Below are positions 1 to 7,914 of a DNA stretch of 64,000 bases, one piece after another. Every line of letters begins with the position of its first letter. Within the stretch, counting starts at the first letter, position 1. This stretch comes from an uncultured Sulfurovum sp. GTDB taxonomy: Bacteria; Campylobacterota; Campylobacteria; Campylobacterales; Sulfurovaceae. The notes below the pieces were generated by a model that saw only the letters and a list, made by a program, of their open reading frames with translations, was not told the DNA's origin and made no database searches. A program made the translations under genes and the position numbers. Location: NCBI GenBank assembly GCA_902727855.1, contig CACVAS010000128.1, forward strand, positions 1 through 64,000, written 5' to 3'.

Positions 1-448
1 GACCCTCAAGCTAGTTATTAAATACGATAACCGCTTTGGTGACATCCGATGTATTACACTCAACAAACTCTCTGTTGTATGGTAGCTAAATGCTACATTT
101 GTATTATACGAGGTGATGCTAATGCTATCTAAAAGTAAAACCCGAACCTATGTCACAAAACCCAAGACTTTCAGCACCTACTGTCACCAATAATATTTTT
201 GCATTTCACCGAGGGCGTCAGGTTATTCATGATGCATGTCTTCGAAACGCATCACAAATGACCTACGGAAATACCCTTGTGGTGCACCAGACCCCTCTAG
301 TTTTCTTAATAATCCTCTACACAGTAGCTTGATTAAGCTTTAGCAATCAAGGTCAAAATTTAGAAATTTAGGTGACAATGACAACTCATTTCCCACTCCT
401 CTTAATCACTCAAAATACAGCCTGTCAAAAAATAAAAGCTAGATTAAT
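1..448. other. Left-edge stretch without a recognisable gene
   Basis: I see no convincing gene here. The open frames are short, lack good ribosome sites and match no family I know. One reverse-strand frame (about 228-338) is protein-like for roughly 36 codons and then meets several stops, which could mean a decayed gene, but I cannot name it. I also checked for tRNA, tmRNA, RNase P and SRP RNA signatures and did not find them. Confidence 0.4.
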
Positions 449-688
449 TTATAATCTATCCCTCTCGTCAGGTTCAGCACTCGGTACTTTACTTAAAGCC
501 TCTAAGAATGACTCCTTTGAGGCTCTCTTGGCTCTTTTTTCTATGATGTCCAAGGTCTGTAAAGCAGAAACCTTTTCACTTAAGGCATTCACGATAAACT
601 GATTTAGTGAAATTTTTTCATTTGCACAAACATCATTGACAGCATTTTTTAAATAGTCGGGTATTCTTAGGCTCATGGTTTTCATCAT
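449..688 (-). CDS. Ribbon-helix-helix antitoxin of a PIN toxin-antitoxin pair
   Basis: This 79-residue protein starts with a MetJ/Arc-type ribbon-helix-helix segment (a SLRIPDYLKNAV strand-helix, then a helix around residues 25-43) followed by a charged tail, the usual build of a small antitoxin that binds DNA and blocks its toxin. It overlaps the PIN gene by four bases (ATGA-type junction) and has an AGGAGA ribosome site inside the end of that gene, so the two are translationally coupled. The antitoxin comes second, which is the usual order for COG1569-type PIN modules. Role is inferred from partner and fold; neutralisation has not been shown. Confidence 0.8.
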   Translation of the reverse strand: MMKTMSLRIPDYLKNAVNDVCANEKISLNQFIVNALSEKVSALQTLDIIEKRAKRASKESFLEALSKVPSAEPDERDRL

Positions 689-1092
689 ATTTCTCCTATA
701 TGTTTTAAAAATTCTTTAGGTGTCATGACTCTAAGACCAAACTCAGAAGCAGGCTTAAAGTCTTTACCGTTTAGTGTCACTATAATAGAGTTCGATTTGA
801 CAGCAAGCTCCAATAAAAAATCATCATCCACATCTTTTAATTTTGGTCTCCAAAGATAGAATATACTATTATTCTTCCCAATTAGACATATATAATCTAA
901 AATAGCATCCACATCGGATCTACCCAATTTAGATTTTAGCTTTAATATCTCTTCATATTCATACACAAGCGTGGTAGAAATATTGACAACAAACTTTTTA
1001 CTATCAATGATAGATAATAACCTATAACTAGCACCTTTATCTGAATAAATTGCTGAGAGTAATACATTTGTGTCTATTACGATATTTGTCAT
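685..1092 (-). CDS. PIN-domain toxin (COG1569 type)
   Basis: A 135-residue PIN-domain protein, a family of Mg-dependent ribonucleases that usually act as toxins on tRNA or mRNA. The N-terminal IDTNVLLSA carries the first acidic residue. Further acidic positions lie in the YEYEEIL helix and in the DVDDDFLLELA segment, and the strand-loop IIVTLNGKDF is typical of the putative TA toxin PIN family. Length fits the family. It is the first gene of a two-gene operon with the ribbon-helix-helix antitoxin. An AT-rich promoter with direct repeats lies just upstream, suggesting autoregulation by the complex. The RNA target is unknown. Confidence 0.85.
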   Translation of the reverse strand: MTNIVIDTNVLLSAIYSDKGASYRLLSIIDSKKFVVNISTTLVYEYEEILKLKSKLGRSDVDAILDYICLIGKNNSIFYLWRPKLKDVDDDFLLELAVKSNSIIVTLNGKDFKPASEFGLRVMTPKEFLKHIGEI

Positions 1093-1093
1093 A

Positions 1094-1112
1094 ATGGTAT
1101 TATATATGGTAT
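1094..1112 (-). promoter_or_regulatory. Direct-repeat operator candidate upstream of the PIN/RHH pair
   Basis: Two exact copies of ATGGTAT (1094-1100 and 1106-1112), 12 bp start to start, directly precede the toxin start codon and overlap a TATATA element. Ribbon-helix-helix antitoxins commonly bind short repeats of this spacing. Binding is inferred from position. Confidence 0.4.
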
Positions 1113-1275
1113 CATATTAAAATAACTTTAATTTGAATTCTACATAAGCAACTCGTAAACAAAGTTATCATTTCACATACCACTATGACAAGAATCAAGT
1201 AATGTCAATGCTATATACTTTTGAGTATCTAACCAACTATCTTATTTATAATCGGAAATTACCTCTCTTATACGA

Positions 1276-1698
1276 CTACTCTTTCTCCACTTTCCCTCTA
1301 AGCCGTTTCTTACTAGCGTGTTTCTTTTTCGAGTCTAATCGTCTGTTGACAGAACCTTTTGTAGGCTTGGTAGGTACACGCTTTTTTTGAGTGACGGTCA
1401 CACTTTTGATGAGTGCTACAAGACGTGTGAGTGCTTCGTCTCTGTTTTGTTCTTGGCTTCGGTGCTGTTGTGACTTTATGACGACTATGCCGTCTTTAGT
1501 GATGCGCTTGTCTTTGAGTGAGAGTAGCTTCTCTTTGTAGAAGTCAGGTAGAGAGGATGCAGAGATCTCAAAACGAAGATGAATGGCTGCAGAAACCTTG
1601 TTAACCTTCTGCCCACCAGAACCCTGCGCACGTATAGCAGAGATATCTACTTCATTTTCATCTAGGGTGACGGTGTTTGATATCTTTAAGTCTAACAT
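1276..1698 (-). CDS. arfB: Alternative ribosome-rescue factor ArfB (YaeJ)
   Basis: A 140-residue peptidyl-tRNA hydrolase that releases nascent chains from ribosomes stalled without a stop codon. The GGQ catalytic motif sits at residues 28-30 within GSGGQKVNK. The following class I release-factor fold (ITKDGIVVIKSQQHRSQEQN) is typical of ArfB, and the C-terminal tail is rich in Lys/Arg (roughly residues 105-140), which in ArfB inserts into the empty mRNA channel. No codon-recognition domain is present and length matches E. coli YaeJ (140). It lies 3 bp after fic on the same strand and is probably co-transcribed with it. Confidence 0.93.
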   Translation of the reverse strand: MLDLKISNTVTLDENEVDISAIRAQGSGGQKVNKVSAAIHLRFEISASSLPDFYKEKLLSLKDKRITKDGIVVIKSQQHRSQEQNRDEALTRLVALIKSVTVTQKKRVPTKPTKGSVNRRLDSKKKHASKKRLRGKVEKE

Positions 1699-1701
1699 AT
1701 T

Positions 1702-2574
1702 CTACTCATCTCCAATCATCCAAATACCTCTTTCCATAAAGGCAGCTATGGTTTGTCTTTTTGCCTTGTTGATGAGATTTGGGTGTGAAAGTTTATGTGA
1801 TTTAGCATATTCACTCAGCTTGACTATCTTTAAACCTTTTAAATATGCCAAACGTTTATAGTAGCTGTTGACCAATGCTCTATAGATAATCTTTTCCATA
1901 ATTTCTGTTTTATCCCATATATTAAACTCTCTAAATGCATGATAGTACTCTTCCCTATCCAAAAACCTAATATTGATAGGTACATACTCTTCTCGTATGA
2001 GCAAGTAGTTGTTGAGGCTACGACCTATGCGTCCATTACCATCTATGAAAGGATGTAGTGTTTCAAAGTCCAAATGAAACCGTGCTATCTTCTCCACTAT
2101 GTTTTTAGAAGCATCTGCTTTGTAGGTCATAAACATCTTCTCTAATCCCTCATCTATCTCTGAAGGTGCAGGAGCAATGTGATTACCCACCCTGACATAC
2201 TCATCTCCTATTCGAAATCTACCTGCGATGTCATTGTTGATGTTAGAGAGTAGTATTTTATGTAAAAACAAGATCATATCTGCACCTAGTGCTTTATCTT
2301 TAGCATTATTATCGATGTATTCTGTTACACATGCCAAGTTTTTTGCTTCATGTATCTCACGTTCAGATACATATCTGTCTAAGTCTATCTGTAGCAAGAT
2401 CTTCTCTGTCTCTTCTATGGTCAAAGTTGAGTTTTCTATGGCATTAGAATTGTATACTTGTTCAAAAACCTCTGTCTCAGAGATCAGTCTAAGTAACTGC
2501 TGCTTGCCTAATGCATACTTGAAGTACTCTTTTCTTAAGTTGTCTATTTTGGTTTCTTGTTTTTTCGTTAACAT
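1702..2574 (-). CDS. Fic family protein with N-terminal inhibitory helix
   Basis: A 290-residue Fic-domain protein that probably transfers AMP (or removes it) on Ser/Thr/Tyr of a target. The signature HPFIDGNGRIGR (residues 174-185) is complete, including the catalytic His174. An S-x-x-x-E-N motif (SNAIEN, 43-48) matches the auto-inhibitory helix of class II Fic proteins, so it should be intrinsically restrained. The C-terminal 60 residues (LSEYAKSHKLSHPNLINKAK) look like a winged helix, as in many stand-alone Fic regulators. No antitoxin gene is adjacent. The upstream region carries repeated AACGA motifs that could be an operator. Targets are unknown. Confidence 0.9.
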   Translation of the reverse strand: MLTKKQETKIDNLRKEYFKYALGKQQLLRLISETEVFEQVYNSNAIENSTLTIEETEKILLQIDLDRYVSEREIHEAKNLACVTEYIDNNAKDKALGADMILFLHKILLSNINNDIAGRFRIGDEYVRVGNHIAPAPSEIDEGLEKMFMTYKADASKNIVEKIARFHLDFETLHPFIDGNGRIGRSLNNYLLIREEYVPINIRFLDREEYYHAFREFNIWDKTEIMEKIIYRALVNSYYKRLAYLKGLKIVKLSEYAKSHKLSHPNLINKAKRQTIAAFMERGIWMIGDE

Positions 2575-2592
2575 AGTCCTATACTATCATAC

Positions 2593-2654
2593 TTTTAACG
2601 AAATATGTATAAAAATCGTTAAAAAATAAAATATTATAGTATTTTTAACGATTT
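2593..2654 (-). promoter_or_regulatory. Triple TTTTAACGA motif upstream of fic
   Basis: The nonamer TTTTAACGA occurs at 2593-2601 and 2643-2651 and inverted at 2616-2624. The latter two sit in a perfect 13-bp inverted repeat (2613-2625 against 2642-2654). All lie 18-80 bp upstream of the fic start, in an AT-rich stretch suited to a promoter. An operator, possibly bound by the winged helix of Fic itself, is the inference. Confidence 0.45.
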
Positions 2655-2796
2655 AATCTCTTATCAGATAGAAGAGTCTAGATTTTCAACTCAGAAATGC
2701 TTGCAGAATAGTTTGATAAAATATGTGTCATGGTAAATATCCTTTTGAGTACTTAATTTAGTACTATTTCATCAATATAATATGTATCTGTCAATA

Positions 2797-3549
2797 TTAA
2801 AACTTAAACTTTAAATTCAATATAGAACTGAAGTCATCTTTTTTTACACCACTATAAGGTGTTGCGTTGTATTGGTAGTCTAAATCGAGTGACAGGAGTA
2901 GAGACTTAGTCAAAGGTGTATTAAACTGCATCGTGTGTCGCATTGTATAATCTGAAACATCTTCTACATTTGGTTGCAAATAGCCCACATAGGTAACAAA
3001 AAACCTTTCGCTAAATGTCTTTTTCAATGATATATAACTATTTACTTTAACTCTTTTCAAAATAAGGTCTTCGTCTGTAATATCTTGCGGTTCCATATAT
3101 GAGTAAAACAGTCCCAAGCCCACATAAAACTTATCAAAATACGTATCAAACCCTCTTCTAAAGCCAGCACCTGCGAGTGCTCTTGTTTTTATATTTTGTA
3201 ACTCGTTATATTCATCTTGAAGAAAAAGTTCCCAGTCATACGCTGTATCTTCTATATGGTTTATGTATCTCCAGTGGAGTAATCCATGGTCTTTATTTCT
3301 CTCATCGTTTGCCTCTTCATAACTATATGAGGCAATGACAAAACTGAGCCAATCTTCTGCATCATACTGCGCTTTTGCCGAAAACCCAATAGACTGTGTA
3401 TTGGTATTTCCACTGTTATATTGTGCTTCTAATGACACCTCTCCCTCAAAACCTTTCTCTTTTTCTCCAATAATCTGTGCTTCTATGTTTATAAATGCTT
3501 GAGCATACATAGTCAACATACAGAAGAGTAAAATCGATTTTTTAAACAT
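2797..3549 (-). CDS. DUF481 outer-membrane beta-barrel protein
   Basis: A DUF481-family protein (YdiY type, sometimes called salt-induced outer membrane protein). It has a signal peptide (MFKKSILLFCMLTMYAQAF), alternating amphipathic strands throughout, the family-typical EAQYNSGNTNTQSIGFSAKAQY near residue 50, and a C-terminal Phe after LNLKFK, the usual beta-barrel assembly signal. I chose the ATG at 3549 because AGGGGAAG precedes it and the signal peptide starts there; the longer frame (to 3588) adds 13 residues that fit neither. It is probably monocistronic. Function in the family is not settled. Confidence 0.85.
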   Translation of the reverse strand: MFKKSILLFCMLTMYAQAFINIEAQIIGEKEKGFEGEVSLEAQYNSGNTNTQSIGFSAKAQYDAEDWLSFVIASYSYEEANDERNKDHGLLHWRYINHIEDTAYDWELFLQDEYNELQNIKTRALAGAGFRRGFDTYFDKFYVGLGLFYSYMEPQDITDEDLILKRVKVNSYISLKKTFSERFFVTYVGYLQPNVEDVSDYTMRHTMQFNTPLTKSLLLSLDLDYQYNATPYSGVKKDDFSSILNLKFKF

Positions 3550-3616
3550 GTGCTTCCCCTTAGATGTAAGTTTTACATAGTAACACATTATACGTAAAAA
3601 ACTTAGAACATATTGA

Positions 3617-3702
3617 CTATTTTTCCTCTACCACACCCAAGCCATCAGGCAACTCCAAAGCCTTTATATTCTCAATTGTCAGCGTTTCAAGTTTGCCTTG
3701 AT
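3617..3702 (-). pseudogene. Remnant of a DUF2130 gene C-terminus
   Basis: On the minus strand this 86-bp piece reads about 27 residues without a start codon, ending at TAG. Its core, IKALELPDG, closely matches the end of the DUF2130 protein encoded at 4527-5843 (IEALELPEDF), and the DNA around 3640-3665 resembles 4540-4567. An in-frame stop precedes it. It looks like the tail of a second DUF2130 copy left after deletion or rearrangement. Confidence 0.55.
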
Positions 3703-3726
3703 ATCACAGTTGTGGTGGTTATATTC

Positions 3727-4464
3727 CTATTTCGCCATCTCTAAAAACAACCATATATACTCTTCTACTTTTGGTAAAAGCACCGTACCATGACCATCTC
3801 CAGAGAGTATAAGCGTGGTACCTGCGATGGCTTTTTTACCGTACTCTAAAGCGTTAGTACTTGCACCTAGCGGGTCATTTTTCGTAGCAATGAAGTAGGT
3901 TTTACTCATGGAACTTGAAAGCGCCATGTCACTTTCGCTGCTTCTAGACTTTCCAGCAGAAAGCGCAATGAGCGCTTTTGCATCATAGTCATTCAGTACA
4001 GGGATCAACGCTGATCCACCTAACGATGCACCCATAAGGTAAAGCTTAGACATATCTAGACTTTTATCCTCGCTAAGTAAATCTAGCCAAACAATAAGGT
4101 CTTGAGGTATGTTGTCAAAGCCTACTTTTTGTGCACTGGCATCAAATGCCGTTCTCACTTCACTGGTGTTTTTAGGTATTTGTACTTTGTTTTCTACACC
4201 TTTTTGGTTGACAGACTTTCCATGACCACGCAGGTCTACACTGAGTGTCGCCATGCCTTTTTCATTTAGCTTTTTTGTAAGAGACTCCCATGAGGTATGG
4301 TCTGAACCAAACTGATGTGCTAAGAGTACGATGGGTGTAGCTTTAGTAGCATCTTTAGGTTTGTCCAGCCAACCATGAAGTTCATAGCCATCTTCAGTCA
4401 TAAGAGTAAGTTCTGCACCAAATAGAGGCGTGAGTAGTAGAAGAGTAAGTATCATTTTTTTCAT
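3727..4464 (-). CDS. Secreted alpha/beta hydrolase
   Basis: A 245-residue alpha/beta-hydrolase with a cleavable-looking signal peptide (MKKMILTLLLLTPLFGAE), so it probably works in the periplasm. The nucleophile elbow is GASLGG with Ser147. Asp197 (TKNDPLG) and His225 (GDGHGTVLL) complete a plausible triad, and the oxyanion region is LLAHQFGSDHTSW, typical of the dienelactone hydrolase/BAAT-like branch. Substrate cannot be read from the sequence; an esterase or peptidase-like role is equally possible. An ATG with upstream AAGGATA supports the start. It stands alone between a DUF2130 remnant and the DUF2130 gene. Confidence 0.85.
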   Translation of the reverse strand: MKKMILTLLLLTPLFGAELTLMTEDGYELHGWLDKPKDATKATPIVLLAHQFGSDHTSWESLTKKLNEKGMATLSVDLRGHGKSVNQKGVENKVQIPKNTSEVRTAFDASAQKVGFDNIPQDLIVWLDLLSEDKSLDMSKLYLMGASLGGSALIPVLNDYDAKALIALSAGKSRSSESDMALSSSMSKTYFIATKNDPLGASTNALEYGKKAIAGTTLILSGDGHGTVLLPKVEEYIWLFLEMAK

Positions 4465-4526
4465 ATATTATCCTTTTATTGTATTCTATAATTGTTGTAT
4501 AAATATAAAATAAAATTTAAAAACTT

Positions 4527-5843
4527 TTACGCACCCTCCTCAAAATCCTCAGGCAACTCCAAAGCCTCTATATGCCCAAGTGCCCCAGCCCCTGCTATGC
4601 CTTGTAGTGAGCCATACATTTCAGTCGTGTTCTGTAACACTCCATCTATAAGCTTCTGGCGGCGTTTCCAGCTTGCCATGAGGGAGCGGCGTTCTTTGTC
4701 TAGTTCTGTTTGCATAGTCATGAAACCTTCCACTATGGAGTTCATTTGCATGCTAAACTCATTGCCCGTGAGGTAGTTGTAGAGTAAGGTCATTTTGTCG
4801 CCTCTGTTCTCTTCACGTTGTACAGTTTTGTGTACACGTATAAGGCTTTCACGTAGGAGTGACACTGAGCCTCTAAACTCAGTGAGGTCACATACCCAAA
4901 TGCCGTCTACAAAACCCATACGTTCCATGCCGCTAGGGTACACAGAAGTCACAAGTACGCCTATGTCTGCATTGACTTTAAGCATGTCTTGTTTGAGCTT
5001 TGTTACCCAGCCGTCACTCCATGCCTTTGTATTCTTAGACTCATAACAGATGACCCCACAGTTTTGTAGCTCACGTGTGTGGATGGTCTGTACACAGTCT
5101 GCCCCAAATGCACCTTTTTTCACTTCATCTACCGTGTCAAAAGGAAACTGAGAACTGAGCCACTCTTCTATGGCGAGTTCCAATGCTTCACCTTGGAGTT
5201 GCATAGAGCCTTGTTCTGACTTTCTTTTGGCATCATCTAGGCTACGCTTCATCTGCTCTATCTGCTCATCTTTAGCTTTGATCTTGAGTTCATTTGCTTC
5301 TAAAACTTGCTTAGTCAGAAGTTCTTTCTCTTCTTGTGCCTGTCTGGAGAGCTTCTCCTTCTCTACTCTAAGCTCGTCACTCAGTGCTCTTTGTGCTTCT
5401 ACTTTCGCAGCTGAGGCTACCTCTTCTTTCTCACGTTTGAGCTTTTCTATAAGAGCTTTAGAGGCGTTAAGTTCTTGGACTTGCTGAGACTTCTCTTTCA
5501 GTTCTTTTTGGAGCAGTGCCATAGACTCACTTTGCTCTTCTACAAGCTTACGCTTTAGCTCATCTGCTAGCTTAGCACGCTCTAGCTTGAGCTGTTCTTT
5601 AGTCGCTTTGCGTAAGTCTTCATCAAACTTCTCTTTCTCATCTTTAAAGGCTTCTTCTTTGGCTTTTAGTGCATCTAGGTGAGTCTTGTACTCTTGACGT
5701 GCTTCATCTCTCTCGTGAAGTAGCTTCTTCTGTTCAGCCATATGCTGTTGCTTGAACTTCTCTTCTATCTGATGGTAAAAGAGCTCATCTATATCTATCT
5801 CAGTAGCACAGTTGGGACATTTAATTGTAGTGGGTGTTGACAT
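4527..5843 (-). CDS. DUF2130 protein: zinc ribbon, coiled coil and nuclease-like domain
   Basis: A 438-residue DUF2130 protein. It opens with a half zinc-ribbon (KCPNCATEID), continues with about 220 residues of charged coiled coil, and ends in the DUF2130 domain, where GADCVQTIH followed by VICYESKNTKAW resembles the D...ExK core of PD-(D/E)XK nucleases. The family is widespread and uncharacterised; a DNA-associated nuclease or structural role is inferred. The longer frame (to 5912) is possible, but AGGAAG before the ATG at 5843 and the zinc-ribbon start favour the shorter protein. A fragment of a second copy lies 0.9 kb downstream. Confidence 0.85.
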   Translation of the reverse strand: MSTPTTIKCPNCATEIDIDELFYHQIEEKFKQQHMAEQKKLLHERDEARQEYKTHLDALKAKEEAFKDEKEKFDEDLRKATKEQLKLERAKLADELKRKLVEEQSESMALLQKELKEKSQQVQELNASKALIEKLKREKEEVASAAKVEAQRALSDELRVEKEKLSRQAQEEKELLTKQVLEANELKIKAKDEQIEQMKRSLDDAKRKSEQGSMQLQGEALELAIEEWLSSQFPFDTVDEVKKGAFGADCVQTIHTRELQNCGVICYESKNTKAWSDGWVTKLKQDMLKVNADIGVLVTSVYPSGMERMGFVDGIWVCDLTEFRGSVSLLRESLIRVHKTVQREENRGDKMTLLYNYLTGNEFSMQMNSIVEGFMTMQTELDKERRSLMASWKRRQKLIDGVLQNTTEMYGSLQGIAGAGALGHIEALELPEDFEEGA

Positions 5844-5903
5844 GGTACTTCCTAAACTTTTTATTGTAGTATCATATCTAATAATACAATGAGAATGTAA
5901 GAT

Positions 5904-5922
5904 ATATGTCACATTGACATAT
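5904..5922. promoter_or_regulatory. Perfect inverted repeat between divergent genes
   Basis: ATATGTCA-CAT-TGACATAT is an 8-bp perfect inverted repeat with a 3-bp spacer. It lies 60 bp upstream of the DUF2130 start and 155 bp upstream of the divergent SHOCT gene, a good place for an operator. No regulator can be assigned. Confidence 0.35.
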
Positions 5923-5962
5923 TCTTATCCATACCCGAACACAATATCACTTTTAATTTTGT

Positions 5963-5968
5963 TATAAT
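5963..5968 (+). promoter_or_regulatory. Likely -10 box for the SHOCT gene
   Basis: A consensus TATAAT preceded by GT lies 108 bp before the SHOCT gene in an AT-rich region. There is no clear -35, which is usual for Campylobacterota sigma-70 promoters. Confidence 0.4.
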
Positions 5969-6076
5969 ATGAAAAGTATAGATTATATTATTTATCATAT
6001 TTTCAAATAATATGTAACTGTCTTATCATATCTACAAAGCTACTTTCATCGCTCATACAAAAAAAGGAACTCACAC

Positions 6077-6853
6077 ATGCAACAAACACTTACACAAGAA
6101 GGTCAAAACCTTGTCAATGATCTTGCCTCTCGCTACAATTTAAGTACAGATACCGTCATTTATATGATCGGTGCTGTCAACAGAGGTGGAGGGAGCATGG
6201 CACAATTTAATGCACCACAACTCGGTGGTTCAGGCCAGTGGATGAGAGGTGGTATGACCATGGTAGGAGACATGTTTAACTACGGTCTTCAAGGGACAGT
6301 CGACAATTTATGTTCTGAAATTTCCAATACCTTGAACACTATGCAAGTTTTCCCACCACTACCTACATCTGGCAAAAATACTGCTAACTGGTGGCAAAGT
6401 GATCTAGGTTCTCCTTCAAGCTCTGGTGGACAGAACAATACCCGTTATGCCGTTTTCCCTAATCGACTAGCCGTAGAATTAAACGGTGTTGTAACTATCT
6501 ATGATACATTAGATAACAATATTGGTGGGGTATCACAACAACAAGGAGGTGATAACTCCTTGACATTTAGCAGTCAGTATGGAACCATAGCCGTTTCTTC
6601 ACTTCCTGTTATCTCGACAAATGGTACACCACCTGCTCCACAAAATAATTTTGTAGCGCCAACACCCAATGTTGTACACGAACAACCTATACAAAATAAC
6701 CCAGAACCACTAAAAAATCAAACAAATGACAATATACAACCCTCACAGAACATCACACAGATGATAGAACAACTTGCCTCACTTCATACCGCAGGCATTC
6801 TTACTGATGAAGAATTCACTACAAAAAAAGCAGAATTATTGAACAGAATCTAA
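6077..6853 (+). CDS. SHOCT-domain protein of unknown function
   Basis: A 258-residue soluble protein with no signal peptide or membrane span. Residues about 1-120 form a conserved-looking domain I do not recognise (helical start, then a Gly/Met-rich stretch). Residues about 120-165 contain beta-strand-like NRLAVELNGVVTIYDT, 185-225 is a Pro/Asn/Gln-rich linker, and the last 30 residues are a SHOCT domain (IEQLASLHTAGILTDEEF...KKAELLNRI). SHOCT is a short C-terminal helical module thought to mediate oligomerisation. AAAGGAAC gives a good ribosome site. It appears monocistronic, ending in a hairpin. Function unknown. Confidence 0.85.
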   Translation: MQQTLTQEGQNLVNDLASRYNLSTDTVIYMIGAVNRGGGSMAQFNAPQLGGSGQWMRGGMTMVGDMFNYGLQGTVDNLCSEISNTLNTMQVFPPLPTSGKNTANWWQSDLGSPSSSGGQNNTRYAVFPNRLAVELNGVVTIYDTLDNNIGGVSQQQGGDNSLTFSSQYGTIAVSSLPVISTNGTPPAPQNNFVAPTPNVVHEQPIQNNPEPLKNQTNDNIQPSQNITQMIEQLASLHTAGILTDEEFTTKKAELLNRI

Positions 6854-6877
6854 ACAGCTTGCTGAAGTAAGCTGTTT
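6852..6877 (+). terminator. Hairpin at the end of the SHOCT gene
   Basis: AAACAGCTT and AAGCTGTTT form a perfect 9-bp stem with an 8-base loop, overlapping the stop codon. The T-tract after it is weak (ACCTGTTTTC), so efficiency is uncertain. Confidence 0.5.
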
Positions 6878-6964
6878 ACCTGTTTTCAAACCTCGTTTAA
6901 ACTCAAATCAACAATGCACAAAATTAAAAATATTGCATAGTGTCATAGTATCAACATACGTATG

Positions 6965-7888
6965 TTAATACTTCCTATTCGTATAAGTCAACAAATCTTT
7001 CTTAGAAATATCTTTTAACAAAGCTGACAACTCTTTTTGGGTTAACAAGGTAGGCTTCTCATCACAATCTTTCAGCTCTTGCGTAAAACCATTTTTAGAA
7101 AAAAGGACATACTCATTTACCTCAAGTTTTACTTTTTCACATTTCTGCTTTAACATCTCTATCATGTTTATTTTGGCTTCACTGTTAGCATATTTACATG
7201 CTCCTGCAACCAACTTTCCTGACTCTCTTTTGGCTAGAATGTGTAGTTGTACTGCTTTGTCGTAGTATGTACCTATGGAGACTACGGGGTCTTTTTCATC
7301 TTGTTTTGTTAAGTGCTCTTTGACAAATTCTAGTACCAGTTGGTTACTAAGTACTATAGAGAAGTTTTCTGAAACACTTTTCCATTTGTCTTTAAACTCT
7401 AAAAAATCCCCTGAGGCAATGTTCTTATAGTTTGGCGATATCATAGCAAACCAAAAACGCATAAAAGGCAAAGTAAACAGAAGTCTATCTGACTTTTTAT
7501 CATGCTCATGAAATGGCTGTTCAAAAGAAAGGTCGAATTTGAGTAAGCTTTTGTTCTCTAGGTAGTCTATGGCTTCTTCACCTCTGTCTTTACCTACTTT
7601 GGCTTGCTTAAAGACATCATGCTCATGCTCAGTACCAAGTGCGATAAGTGAGAGTATTTTATGATACACAGGATTGTTATGTGTATACCTTGTCATACTT
7701 TTATGAAGTGACTCATAGTTGCGAAGTACTTTTTCTTCTATGAGTGACGCTACATCTTTAGAACTGTCGACATCCCATCCTGTACCTCCAAAAACAGTAA
7801 AGTACGCTAAGCCTTTCTCAAAATCAGTGATCTTATTTTGGTAAACAAATGAGCGAAAATGTTGTAAGAGTGTTGGGTGTTTTGCCAC
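6965..7888 (-). CDS. Stand-alone DUF234-like protein with degenerate nuclease core
   Basis: A 307-residue protein whose second half resembles DUF234, the restriction-endonuclease-like C-terminal domain of archaeal-type ATPases: IGTYYDKAVQLHILAK, then VAGACKYANS, then YVLFSKNGFTQEL. The ATPase half is absent. In active-looking members the core reads roughly eIDi...GECK. Here the positions appear to be His216 and Ala230, so the acidic metal ligands are missing and catalysis is unlikely. The N-terminal half is helical and probably includes the winged helix that joins the two domains in fused proteins. It lies 26 bp downstream of the small coiled protein gene at 7915. Function unknown. Confidence 0.7.
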   Translation of the reverse strand: MAKHPTLLQHFRSFVYQNKITDFEKGLAYFTVFGGTGWDVDSSKDVASLIEEKVLRNYESLHKSMTRYTHNNPVYHKILSLIALGTEHEHDVFKQAKVGKDRGEEAIDYLENKSLLKFDLSFEQPFHEHDKKSDRLLFTLPFMRFWFAMISPNYKNIASGDFLEFKDKWKSVSENFSIVLSNQLVLEFVKEHLTKQDEKDPVVSIGTYYDKAVQLHILAKRESGKLVAGACKYANSEAKINMIEMLKQKCEKVKLEVNEYVLFSKNGFTQELKDCDEKPTLLTQKELSALLKDISKKDLLTYTNRKY

Positions 7889-7914
7889 AGTTTAGCCTTC
7901 TATCACTTTTAACC

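Noticed and set aside
150-332. 60-codon plus-strand frame near the left edge
   Set aside because: No ribosome site, no recognisable motif, and several alternative frames of similar length; not supported as a gene.
372-602. Plus-strand frame opposite the RHH antitoxin
   Set aside because: Antisense shadow of a well supported gene; composition is not protein-like.
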